In this document: piece by piece, positions 1-6,293 of the stretch
How the letters are laid out: each line of letters begins with the position of its first letter
How positions within the stretch are numbered: position 1 is the first letter of the stretch
Source of the DNA: Candidatus Methylomirabilota bacterium
GTDB lineage: Bacteria; Methylomirabilota; Methylomirabilia; Methylomirabilales; Methylomirabilaceae
DNA length: 13,727 nucleotides
NCBI GenBank assembly: GCA_003105305.1
Contig: PQAQ01000226.1
Coordinates: forward strand, 1 to 13,727
Direction of reading: 5' to 3'
Notes under the pieces: generated by a model
Told to the model about the DNA's origin: nothing
Database searches by the model: none
Seen by the model: only the letters and a program-made list of their open reading frames with translations
Position numbers and translations under genes: made by a program

Positions 1-612
1 GGCGAAGGCGGCGGTCGCGGCAGTGATGTTGGCGGTGCCGACGATGGCGGAGATGACCGCGGCGCCGTTAGCGCCCGCCTGAATGACCTGTCCTACATTG
101 TCCAATGTAATGCCGCCGATAGCTACAAGCGGCAGGTCGATCCGGGCGCGGAGTTGTCGAATGATGTCGCAGCCCCGTGGTTCGTATCCGGTCGCCTTGG
201 TCCCCGTCGCAAAGATCGGGCCGATGCCGAGATAATCGGCGCCCTGCTCTGCAGCCTCAAGCGCCTGCTCGAGGGAGTGGGTCGACACGCCCAAGAGCTT
301 GTCCTTGCCAAGGATTGCGCGGGCCGCCTGAAACGGCAGGTCGTCCTGTCCCAGGTGGACACCGTCGGCATCGGCGGCGAGCGCCAGGTCCAGTCTATCG
401 TTGACGATGAAGCAGACCTCGCGCGCTCGGCACAGTTGGGCAATCTGGCGCGCCTCAGCAAGAAGCTGGCGAGGTCCGGCCACCTTGTCCCGGAGCTGGA
501 TCATCGAGGCACCGCCCTCCACCGCTTGCGCCGCGATGTCGAAGTGGCTCAGACCGTGGGCCAACTGGCGATCGGTGATGACACATAAGCGGCATGCGTC
601 CTGAGCAATCAC
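1..612 (-). CDS. thiE: Thiamine-phosphate synthase, 3' end beyond window
   Basis: ThiE joins the pyrimidine HMP-PP to the thiazole phosphate to give thiamine monophosphate in the cytosol. Reading the minus strand from a GTG at 612 gives 204 uninterrupted codons to the window edge. The family motifs appear in order: VITDR (11-15), QLRDK (39-43), NDRLDLALAADADGVHLGQDD (71-91, pyrimidine-pyrophosphate and Mg pocket), GVSTHS (108-113), DYLGIGPIFATGTK (126-139) and AIGGITLDN (164-172), then AGANGAAVISAI. The TIM-barrel is nearly complete, with only the last few residues missing. The GTG lies 5 nt after the efp stop. A GAGGG overlaps that stop but sits very close to the GTG, so the start is likely rather than certain; no in-frame ATG exists near it. 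Position after efp suggests co-transcription and no functional link. Confidence 0.95.
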   Translation of the reverse strand, partial: MIAQDACRLCVITDRQLAHGLSHFDIAAQAVEGGASMIQLRDKVAGPRQLLAEARQIAQLCRAREVCFIVNDRLDLALAADADGVHLGQDDLPFQAARAILGKDKLLGVSTHSLEQALEAAEQGADYLGIGPIFATGTKATGYEPRGCDIIRQLRARIDLPLVAIGGITLDNVGQVIQAGANGAAVISAIVGTANITAATAAFA

Positions 613-617
613 GGCCC

Positions 618-1178
618 TCAGGCGCGCTCGACATAGGCGCCGGTGCGCGTGTCGATCCGAAGCAGATCGCCGATGTTGATAAACAGCGGCACCTGGATCG
701 TCGCACCCGTCTCCAGGGTTGCCGGCTTGGTCGCGCCGGTCGCAGTATCGCCGCGGAAGCCTGGATCGGTTTCGGCCACCCTCAACTCAACGAAGGTCGG
801 AAGCACCGCGCCGAGCGGTTCCCCGCGATGGCTCATGACCGAAATAATCATCTCTTCCTTGAGGAAGCCGCCGGCCTCTCCAAGCACCTTCTCGTCCATG
901 GTAAATTGGTCGAAACTCTCCGTATCCATGAAGTGGTAGACATCACCGTCGTGATAGAGGTATTGCACCTTTCGTTCCTCTACCTCGGCCTTCTGAAGCT
1001 TCTCTTCGGTTCTGAAGGTGCGGTCGACGATCCCGCCGGTCTTCATATTCTTCAGCTTGGTGCGCATGAAGGCGCCGCCCTTGCCTGGCTTGACCCACTG
1101 ATTATCAGTCACGATATAGGGAGTTCCGTCCAATTCGACCTTCACCCCCGGGCGTAAATCTCCTCCGGAAATCACCAT
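618..1178 (-). CDS. efp: Translation elongation factor P
   Basis: EF-P binds ribosomes stalled on consecutive prolines and promotes peptide-bond formation. The 186-residue product has the usual family length and the three-domain layout: a KOW-like N-terminal domain, then two OB-fold domains. The functional loop is seen at residues 29-37 as VKPGKGGAF, with Lys33 at the tip, where many EF-Ps are modified (beta-lysyl or aminopentanol) while arginine types are rhamnosylated. A modifying enzyme is not encoded in this window, so the modification is unknown. The end of domain II and domain III are recognisable (AVLPTFVELRVAETDPGFRGDTATG, here split: AVLPTFVELRVAETD, then GFRGDTATG; and VPLFINIGDLLRIDTRTGAY). 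The ATG at 1178 is preceded by GGAGAAGAG at good spacing. It follows aroQ by 39 nt; the pepP gene often found beside efp is absent here. Confidence 0.97.
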   Translation of the reverse strand: MVISGGDLRPGVKVELDGTPYIVTDNQWVKPGKGGAFMRTKLKNMKTGGIVDRTFRTEEKLQKAEVEERKVQYLYHDGDVYHFMDTESFDQFTMDEKVLGEAGGFLKEEMIISVMSHRGEPLGAVLPTFVELRVAETDPGFRGDTATGATKPATLETGATIQVPLFINIGDLLRIDTRTGAYVERA

Positions 1179-1217
1179 GTCTCTTCTCCATGTGTAAGCG
1201 TTACCTGAACCTTCATA

Positions 1218-1688
1218 TCACGATCCTTTTTTGTCTATCAAGTGAAGGGCAGCCTCTAAACCCAGCCGATAACTCAAGGCGCCGAAGCCGGAGATCTGTC
1301 CGACCGCCACATCGGCGATCAACGAGCGATGACGAAACTCCTCGCGGCGATAGATGTTCGATAGATGCACCTCGACCGCCGGAATCGCCGAGGCAATAAT
1401 CGCATCCCGCAGTGCCACGCTCGAATGGGTCAATCCGCCGGCGTTCACGATCATGGCGTCCGCCCATCCCATCGCTTTGTGGACCGCGTCAATCAGCTCG
1501 CCCTCGTGATTGGATTGAACAAAACGGATCTGTGCGCCGCGCGAGTCGGCACAGGACCTCAGCTCGTCCTCAATCTCTTTCAGTGTTGTGCGACCATACT
1601 GGTCCGGTTCTCGACGGCCCAGCAGGTTCAGGTTGGGGCCGTTCAGCACCAGGATCCGTTTTTCGACGGCGCGCCTTGGTGTGCCCAT
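1218..1688 (-). CDS. aroQ: Type II 3-dehydroquinate dehydratase
   Basis: AroQ dehydrates 3-dehydroquinate to 3-dehydroshikimate, step three of the shikimate pathway, as a dodecamer of flavodoxin-like subunits. The 156-residue product has the type II signature LNGPNLNLLGRREPDQYG near residues 15-32, with the catalytic Tyr31 and the flanking loop arginines. It also has VNAGGLTHSS (Asn pocket), EVHLSN (catalytic histidine) and FRHRS (substrate-binding arginine). It is unrelated to the Schiff-base type I enzyme AroD. I chose the ATG at 1688, one base after the aroB stop, with GGAG eight bases upstream. A start at 1730, inside aroB, is possible but would add a 14-residue tail unlike the family. 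Confidence 0.96.
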   Translation of the reverse strand: MGTPRRAVEKRILVLNGPNLNLLGRREPDQYGRTTLKEIEDELRSCADSRGAQIRFVQSNHEGELIDAVHKAMGWADAMIVNAGGLTHSSVALRDAIIASAIPAVEVHLSNIYRREEFRHRSLIADVAVGQISGFGALSYRLGLEAALHLIDKKGS

Positions 1689-1689
1689 C

Positions 1690-2784
1690 TCACGCGCTCC
1701 ACGCAGCTCGGACGGCGGCCCGGAGCTCACCGGGGTCCGAAATCGCCGCCAACATCGCGTGGCCGATCCTTTTGGTCAACACGAAATAGATCATCTGATT
1801 TCTCACCTTTTTGTCATAACGTACTGTGCGTAAAAGGCTGTTCATATCAACTGACGTCTTCGTCGGTAGCCCGATTCTGGTCAGGAGTGTGCGCAGGCGA
1901 TCCAGGTCTTTCCGCTCGCACAGGCCTCGGTTCATCGAAAGCGCCGTCGCCACCACCATGCCAATGGCGATTGCCTCGCCGTGAAGCAGCCGATGATACC
2001 CCCCTTGAGTTTCCAGGGCGTGGCCCACCGTATGCCCGAAGTTGAGGATGGCGCGCATCCCCTCCTCTCGTTCGTCTTGTTCGACGACCTGCGCCTTGAT
2101 CGCGCATGAGCGGGTTACGAGATGCGCCAGAGGCTCTTCCTCAGCGCGGAGGATGGAATCCAGGCGCGTTTCCACATATTCGAACAGCTCACGATCGGCG
2201 ATCATCCCGTATTTAACGACCTCGGCCAACCCCGCCCGCATCTGTCTCGCGGGCAGCGATTTCAGGGTCTGCACATCCGCCACAACGAGCGCCGGTTGGT
2301 AGAAGGCGCCGACCAGGTTCTTCCCTTCCGGCAAATTGACGGCAACCTTGCCGCCGACGCTGCTGTCAACCTGGGCCAGAAGCGTCGTCGGAATCTGCAC
2401 TAGCGGCAGCCCCCGCAGGAAGGTCGCCGCGGCGTACCCCGCCAGGTCGCCGATCACCCCGCCGCCCAACGCGATGACGACCGAGCGACGATCCATCTGA
2501 TTACGCAAGAAGGCGCCATACAGGCCCGCCGCCTGTCGCAACGACTTCGCCCGTTCGCCTGCCCTCACCTCCGTATTCGCGACCTGGAATCCGGCCTTCC
2601 GGAGCGAGGTCGACACCGTCGTCCCATAGAGACAATTAACCGCGGGATTCGCAACGATCATCACTCGCCTGCCGGGAAGCAGTTCTCCGCACAACGCGCC
2701 GGCTTGCTTCAATAGCCCGTCGCCGACGATGATCTGGTAACTCCGATTGCCGAGCGCCACAGGGACTCTGGCGACAGTCGTCAT
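1690..2784 (-). CDS. aroB: 3-dehydroquinate synthase
   Basis: AroB converts DAHP to 3-dehydroquinate using NAD and a divalent metal, step two of the shikimate pathway. The 364-residue length is normal. The NAD-binding stretch GGGVIGDLAGYAAATF lies at about residues 107-122, followed by IPTTLLAQVDSSVGGK at 131-146, which carries substrate contacts. The metal ligands expected in the family are visible: Glu188 in LAEVVKYG, His251 in NFGHTVGHALE and His268 in LLHGEAIAIGM. The ATG overlaps the aroK stop in an ATGA (2781-2784), with AAGGA nine bases upstream, which implies translational coupling. The aroK-aroB pair beside pilQ-type genes is also known from gammaproteobacteria. No oddity is seen in the reading frame. 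Confidence 0.97.
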   Translation of the reverse strand: MTTVARVPVALGNRSYQIIVGDGLLKQAGALCGELLPGRRVMIVANPAVNCLYGTTVSTSLRKAGFQVANTEVRAGERAKSLRQAAGLYGAFLRNQMDRRSVVIALGGGVIGDLAGYAAATFLRGLPLVQIPTTLLAQVDSSVGGKVAVNLPEGKNLVGAFYQPALVVADVQTLKSLPARQMRAGLAEVVKYGMIADRELFEYVETRLDSILRAEEEPLAHLVTRSCAIKAQVVEQDEREEGMRAILNFGHTVGHALETQGGYHRLLHGEAIAIGMVVATALSMNRGLCERKDLDRLRTLLTRIGLPTKTSVDMNSLLRTVRYDKKVRNQMIYFVLTKRIGHAMLAAISDPGELRAAVRAAWSA

Positions 2785-3311
2785 CGTCTGTTGTCCTTGC
2801 TGCCGACGGTTTCAAGGTGAAGATGGCTGACGATTCGCTCGACAATCTCCCCAATATCAGCTCCGCTTGTATCGATAGACAGATCTGCCCGAGCATAGGC
2901 GTCGCCTCGCTGTTCAAGCAACCGACGGATCCTGTCGAACCGATCCGGAGTGTGGAGAAGGGGCCGGCTGGCGTCATTCGTCAGCCGCTGCAGAATGACA
3001 GCAGGTTCAGCCGTCAGACATACCAGGACCGCTCCGGTTTTCAGATGCCGAAGATTCTCCGGGTCGAGCATCGCGCCGCCGCCCGTGGCAATCACGCAAT
3101 TGTCGCGATTTGCGATGCTTGCAATGATCTCCCGTTCTCTCCGCCTGAAACCTGGTTCCCCCTCCGACGCGAAAATCTCCGAGATGACCATGCCGGCTTC
3201 CGCTTCAATGGCGTCATCCAGATCGATAAAGGGCAACTCAAGCCGTTCGGCCAATCGCCGGCCCACGACGCTCTTCCCCGTCCCCATGAACCCGCTCAGC
3301 ACAATCTTCAT
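2781..3311 (-). CDS. aroK: Shikimate kinase
   Basis: AroK phosphorylates shikimate at the 3-hydroxyl using ATP, step five of the pathway. The 176-residue product is a P-loop NMP-kinase-like protein of standard length. The Walker A motif GFMGTGKS is at residues 7-14, the DLDD motif (Asp32, Mg and shikimate binding) at 30-33, the FRRRE arginine cluster at 55-59, the TGGG shikimate-binding turn at 76-79 and the LID arginine in SRPLL. The ATG at 3311 lies one base after the aroC stop and gives the normal family N-terminus (MKIVLSGFMG), but has no clear Shine-Dalgarno site, so it probably depends on ribosomes finishing aroC. An upstream in-frame ATG at 3338 has AGGG only 2-3 bases before it and would add nine residues overlapping aroC. 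Confidence 0.96.
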   Translation of the reverse strand: MKIVLSGFMGTGKSVVGRRLAERLELPFIDLDDAIEAEAGMVISEIFASEGEPGFRRREREIIASIANRDNCVIATGGGAMLDPENLRHLKTGAVLVCLTAEPAVILQRLTNDASRPLLHTPDRFDRIRRLLEQRGDAYARADLSIDTSGADIGEIVERIVSHLHLETVGSKDNRR

Positions 3312-3312
3312 G

Positions 3313-4476
3313 TCAGCGCTGCCGAATCGACTCGACATATCCCTGGTAATTGCGCGTCATTTCCTCCAGGCTGTCGCCTCCGAACTTCTCGCGGAAGGCC
3401 CGCGCGATCTCAAACCCGACGACCGCCTCTCCAACCACACCAGCGGCAGGGACCGCGCAAATGTCCGATCGTTCAACAGTCGCGCGAAACGGCTCTTTTG
3501 TACGGATGTCAACTGAGGCCATGGGCGCATACTGGGTGGCAATCGGCTTCATGGCGCCTCGAATAAGGATCGGTTCGCCGTTTGTCATCCCGCCTTCCAA
3601 CCCGCCTGCCCGGTTGGTTCTTCGAGTGAAGCGACCATCTTCGTAGAAGATCTCGTCGTGGGCGTCAAATCCGCACCGGCGGGCGCCCTCAAACCCCAGC
3701 CCGATCTCCACCCCTTTGATAGCCTGAATGCTCATTACCGCCTGGGCCAGTCGGCCGTCGAGTTTGCCGTCCCAGTGGACATGACTGCCGAGTCCGATCG
3801 GCAGGTTGAGCGCGATCACTTCGAATACGCCGCCGAGACTGGTGCCCCTGCTTTTTGCCTCGTCGATCGCCCGCATCATCTCATCGGCCGCCTGCTGATC
3901 GGCGCATCGCACCGGGGAGCCCTCGGCGCGTTCTCGGATCTCGGCAAATGATAGGCTGTCCGTTTTAGCCGCAACCGGCCCGATCCCAACAACATGACTG
4001 AATATCTCCACGCCGAACAGCCGCAACAGCCGCCTGCAGACGGCCCCGACGGCCACACGAGCGGCCGTCTCCCTAGCGCTGGCCCGTTCGAGCACGTTTC
4101 GGATATCCTGCTGCCCGTACTTGAGCGCTCCGGTCAGATCTGCATGACCCGGTCTTGGACGGGTGACGGGTTCTTTCGGATCGCCTTCCGGCCCTGTCGC
4201 GGCCGCGCCCATCGTCAATTCCCAGTTGTTCCAGTCGCGGTTCGCGATCAGGATGGCGATCGGTCCGCCCAAGGTCAGACCGTGGCGAACGCCGCCGACA
4301 ATATTGGCCTCGTCCTGTTCAATGCGCATCCTATCGCCGCGTCCATACCCCTGCTGTCTTCTTATAAGATCATCGGTGATCTCCTGAACGGTAATCGGAA
4401 GATTGGCCGGGATACCCTCAAGGATCGCGGTCAGCATCGGGCCGTGGGATTCTCCGGCAGTCAGATACCGCAACAT
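3313..4476 (-). CDS. aroC: Chorismate synthase
   Basis: AroC removes phosphate from EPSP to form chorismate, the last shikimate step, and needs reduced FMN although the reaction is redox-neutral. The 387-residue product is typical. Family signatures are present: AGESHGP at 7-13 with His11, QQGYGRGDRM at 41-50, RPRPGHADLTG at 106-116 with His111, ERASARETAARVAVGA at 130-145 and NRAGGLEGGMTNGEPI at 288-303. The two histidines match those implicated in flavin and substrate protonation in characterised enzymes. The ATG follows the upstream gene's stop by four bases, and a GGAG overlapping that stop lies seven bases before the ATG. The junction therefore couples a shikimate enzyme to a gene for an exported protein. 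Confidence 0.98.
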   Translation of the reverse strand: MLRYLTAGESHGPMLTAILEGIPANLPITVQEITDDLIRRQQGYGRGDRMRIEQDEANIVGGVRHGLTLGGPIAILIANRDWNNWELTMGAAATGPEGDPKEPVTRPRPGHADLTGALKYGQQDIRNVLERASARETAARVAVGAVCRRLLRLFGVEIFSHVVGIGPVAAKTDSLSFAEIRERAEGSPVRCADQQAADEMMRAIDEAKSRGTSLGGVFEVIALNLPIGLGSHVHWDGKLDGRLAQAVMSIQAIKGVEIGLGFEGARRCGFDAHDEIFYEDGRFTRRTNRAGGLEGGMTNGEPILIRGAMKPIATQYAPMASVDIRTKEPFRATVERSDICAVPAAGVVGEAVVGFEIARAFREKFGGDSLEEMTRNYQGYVESIRQR

Positions 4477-4480
4477 GGCT

Positions 4481-5284
4481 CTACTCCGTCACCGATTCCT
4501 TTGGCGGTCCGGGCGATTCGATTCTGGAGCGCTGCAACAGGTACTCGACGCAATTCTGCGCAAATCGATCTCGGTCCTTCCACTCACCGGTAAGCGTCAT
4601 ATCCAGCGCAATCGCCAGGATAGTTCCTGAGCCCACACCGCGCTCGGCAATGAGCGGCATCGGACGACGCCCGCCTCCGGCGATCTCCGCGCCTCCGGGG
4701 TCGCCTCCGCGGGCGAAGGCCGCCTTGGATGCTTTGCGATACTGGGCAATCTCTACCGAACCGCTGTTCAGATCGAGTTCATTAAAGAAGGCCATCGTAG
4801 GCACCACGACATCTTTCAGGATCGGATGACTTGGCTGGAAAATCAGCGTCGGACCAAACGGATGCGGCAGCCAATCATCTCGTGACGGCTTCAGCGGCAA
4901 CAGATCCCCGACGGCAGTGCCCGAGTATCCCCCGCTCCCGTAAGCGTGCTGACCCCCGGTAAACAACAGCGAACCTCCGCGTGACACATAGCCTGGAAGC
5001 CCCTCGCGTACCGGCTCCGGCAGACTCTCATAGCTGACGTTCGAGAGGACGACTACCGAGAAGGCGGCCAGCGGCGCATCCCCTAGTTCCCGTCTGACGA
5101 TCGCGCCGGTCCTCGACTCCACCTCCGACCAGGTCATATAGGAGTCGTCGCCCAGCGAGAGGACCATCGGCGCACCTTCGGCCATGAGGTTACTCGGATC
5201 CACAAACCCGCCGCCCACAACAGCAGCGGCCACAATCGCGAGAAGCTTCACGGCCAACAACGGATCGGTTAACGTCTTACGCAT
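4481..5284 (-). CDS. Exported glutamine-amidotransferase-like protein, function unknown
   Basis: This 267-residue protein is not one I can name. Its N-terminus has a basic start and a hydrophobic segment (about residues 8-27) that looks like a signal peptide or anchor. The body resembles GATase1-like/ThuA-like domains: VVVLSNVSYESLP at 78-90, then RGGSLLFTGGQHAYG at 102-116, GGYSGTAVGDLLPL at 118-131, SHPIL at 152-156 and a C-terminal GVGSGTILAIALDMT strand. The place where active amidotransferases carry a cysteine holds TGGQH, and the only cysteine (245) is near the C-terminus, so catalysis is unlikely; a ligand or protein-binding role is inferred. The ATG at 5284 has AAAGGA six bases upstream; a TTG at 5317 is less likely. 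A 131-nt gap precedes it, containing a TACAAT (5306-5311) with no good -35. It is 4 nt from aroC. Confidence 0.85.
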   Translation of the reverse strand: MRKTLTDPLLAVKLLAIVAAAVVGGGFVDPSNLMAEGAPMVLSLGDDSYMTWSEVESRTGAIVRRELGDAPLAAFSVVVLSNVSYESLPEPVREGLPGYVSRGGSLLFTGGQHAYGSGGYSGTAVGDLLPLKPSRDDWLPHPFGPTLIFQPSHPILKDVVVPTMAFFNELDLNSGSVEIAQYRKASKAAFARGGDPGGAEIAGGGRRPMPLIAERGVGSGTILAIALDMTLTGEWKDRDRFAQNCVEYLLQRSRIESPGPPKESVTE

Positions 5285-5415
5285 CTCTTGTCCTTTAGAA
5301 ATCGAATTGTACTCCAACCGACAGCGCGATAAAAGGAAAAACCCCGGCAGCAGACGTGCGACGGCAGAGATTCAGACGAGCGGCAAAGGGCGGCACGAGA
5401 TTTACGCGACGGAAT

Positions 5416-6240
5416 TCACTTGGCCGTTGACTCAGCAACGGTCTTGATCTTTCGATAGCAGAGTCGAACGCCTGCATCGGTCTCCTTGAGTCGCTCCAAC
5501 TCTTTAAGAAACCGGTCAGGAACAGTATTGTCGATAAAGCCATCCCCGCCGGGAGATAGGAAGTTCACATCTTCAAGTTGGAACTTTCCCACCCGTTGTC
5601 CGTTGACTCGGACTTCAACCTCAATCTTCGGCTTCCACGGTTCCTTCGAGAGATTCCTCACATCCGCGAGGAGGCGGCCGCCTACGATCTCGATCTCACT
5701 CATGGCAAAGTCGACCGGCTCTCCAGGACACAACCCCTCACCCGATCGGCTCTTCGCCAAATGTTCTGGAGTGATCTCAATAACGCTCCGTCGAGGAATT
5801 TCAGCCAACTCGTCACGCTTAAGCCCGTAGATACGAATATCCTGTTGTTCTACGGTCTTCGCAGTCACAACGCTCTCGTCCCGAGTCGTAATCAGATAAT
5901 CCTCCAACGGCATGGTGGAGCCCGACGGCTTAATCGGTGGAGCGTTTGGTGACCCAAAAATCTCATACACATCATCGGCATTCACCTCGCCGGAGTCCCC
6001 GTTGATGGTCCTCCAGAAGATGCGCCCCCCTTTCGGCCTCTTTTCCCTTGTACACTCCTCAGTGGTTGCCTCCTCTTCGGTCCCTGAGGGCTCCCCAGTC
6101 TTTTGAGATGCCGAAAAGGCACACTTATCGGTTACAATAAAATGGCCTCCTTTGAGGTAGATCATATACTCAGCATTTGAGGCAAGAGATGATCCAAGGA
6201 GTAGCAGTGTAGTCAGTACGGCAATCTCTCGGGGTTTCAT
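5416..6240 (-). CDS. Exported four-cysteine protein of unknown function
   Basis: I do not recognise this 274-residue protein as a named family. Residues 1-23 look like a signal peptide (basic MKPR, hydrophobic core, small residues before Glu24). Residues 25-37 (EYMIYLKGGHFIVTDK, beginning at 24) and 72-96 (GRIFWRTINGDSGEVNADDVYEIFG) together recall a small beta-barrel module common in uncharacterised exported proteins, here split by an acidic insert (about 42-70). Residues 180-262 look like a beta-sandwich. The mature part has four cysteines (40, 63, 171, 261), compatible with two disulfides in the periplasm. The start at 6240 gives the best signal peptide; a GTG at 6264 is in frame, and neither has a strong ribosome site. 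It follows pilQ by 53 nt, so a pilus accessory role is possible but only inferred. Confidence 0.82.
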   Translation of the reverse strand: MKPREIAVLTTLLLLGSSLASNAEYMIYLKGGHFIVTDKCAFSASQKTGEPSGTEEEATTEECTREKRPKGGRIFWRTINGDSGEVNADDVYEIFGSPNAPPIKPSGSTMPLEDYLITTRDESVVTAKTVEQQDIRIYGLKRDELAEIPRRSVIEITPEHLAKSRSGEGLCPGEPVDFAMSEIEIVGGRLLADVRNLSKEPWKPKIEVEVRVNGQRVGKFQLEDVNFLSPGGDGFIDNTVPDRFLKELERLKETDAGVRLCYRKIKTVAESTAK

Positions 6241-6293
6241 CGTTTCGTTTTCCAGACCTGACACCCGTAGCGCGGTATCCTCGTCCTCTTGTG

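Noticed and set aside
594..1157. Long plus-strand open frame opposite efp
   Set aside because: It is antisense to an intact, well conserved efp and its translation shows no family pattern; GC-rich codons on the other strand explain it.
2817..3566. Plus-strand open frame of 249 codons opposite aroK and aroC
   Set aside because: It is antisense to two recognisable enzymes, has a composition typical of a shadow frame and has no ribosome site evidence.
4481..5284. Active glutamine amidotransferase
   Set aside because: The nucleophile-elbow position lacks cysteine and the N-terminus suggests export, where glutamine-dependent transfer is not expected.
5335..5360. Terminator between the two unknown exported proteins
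   Set aside because: A short T-run follows CCGGGG on the minus strand, but no GC-rich stem can be formed upstream of it.
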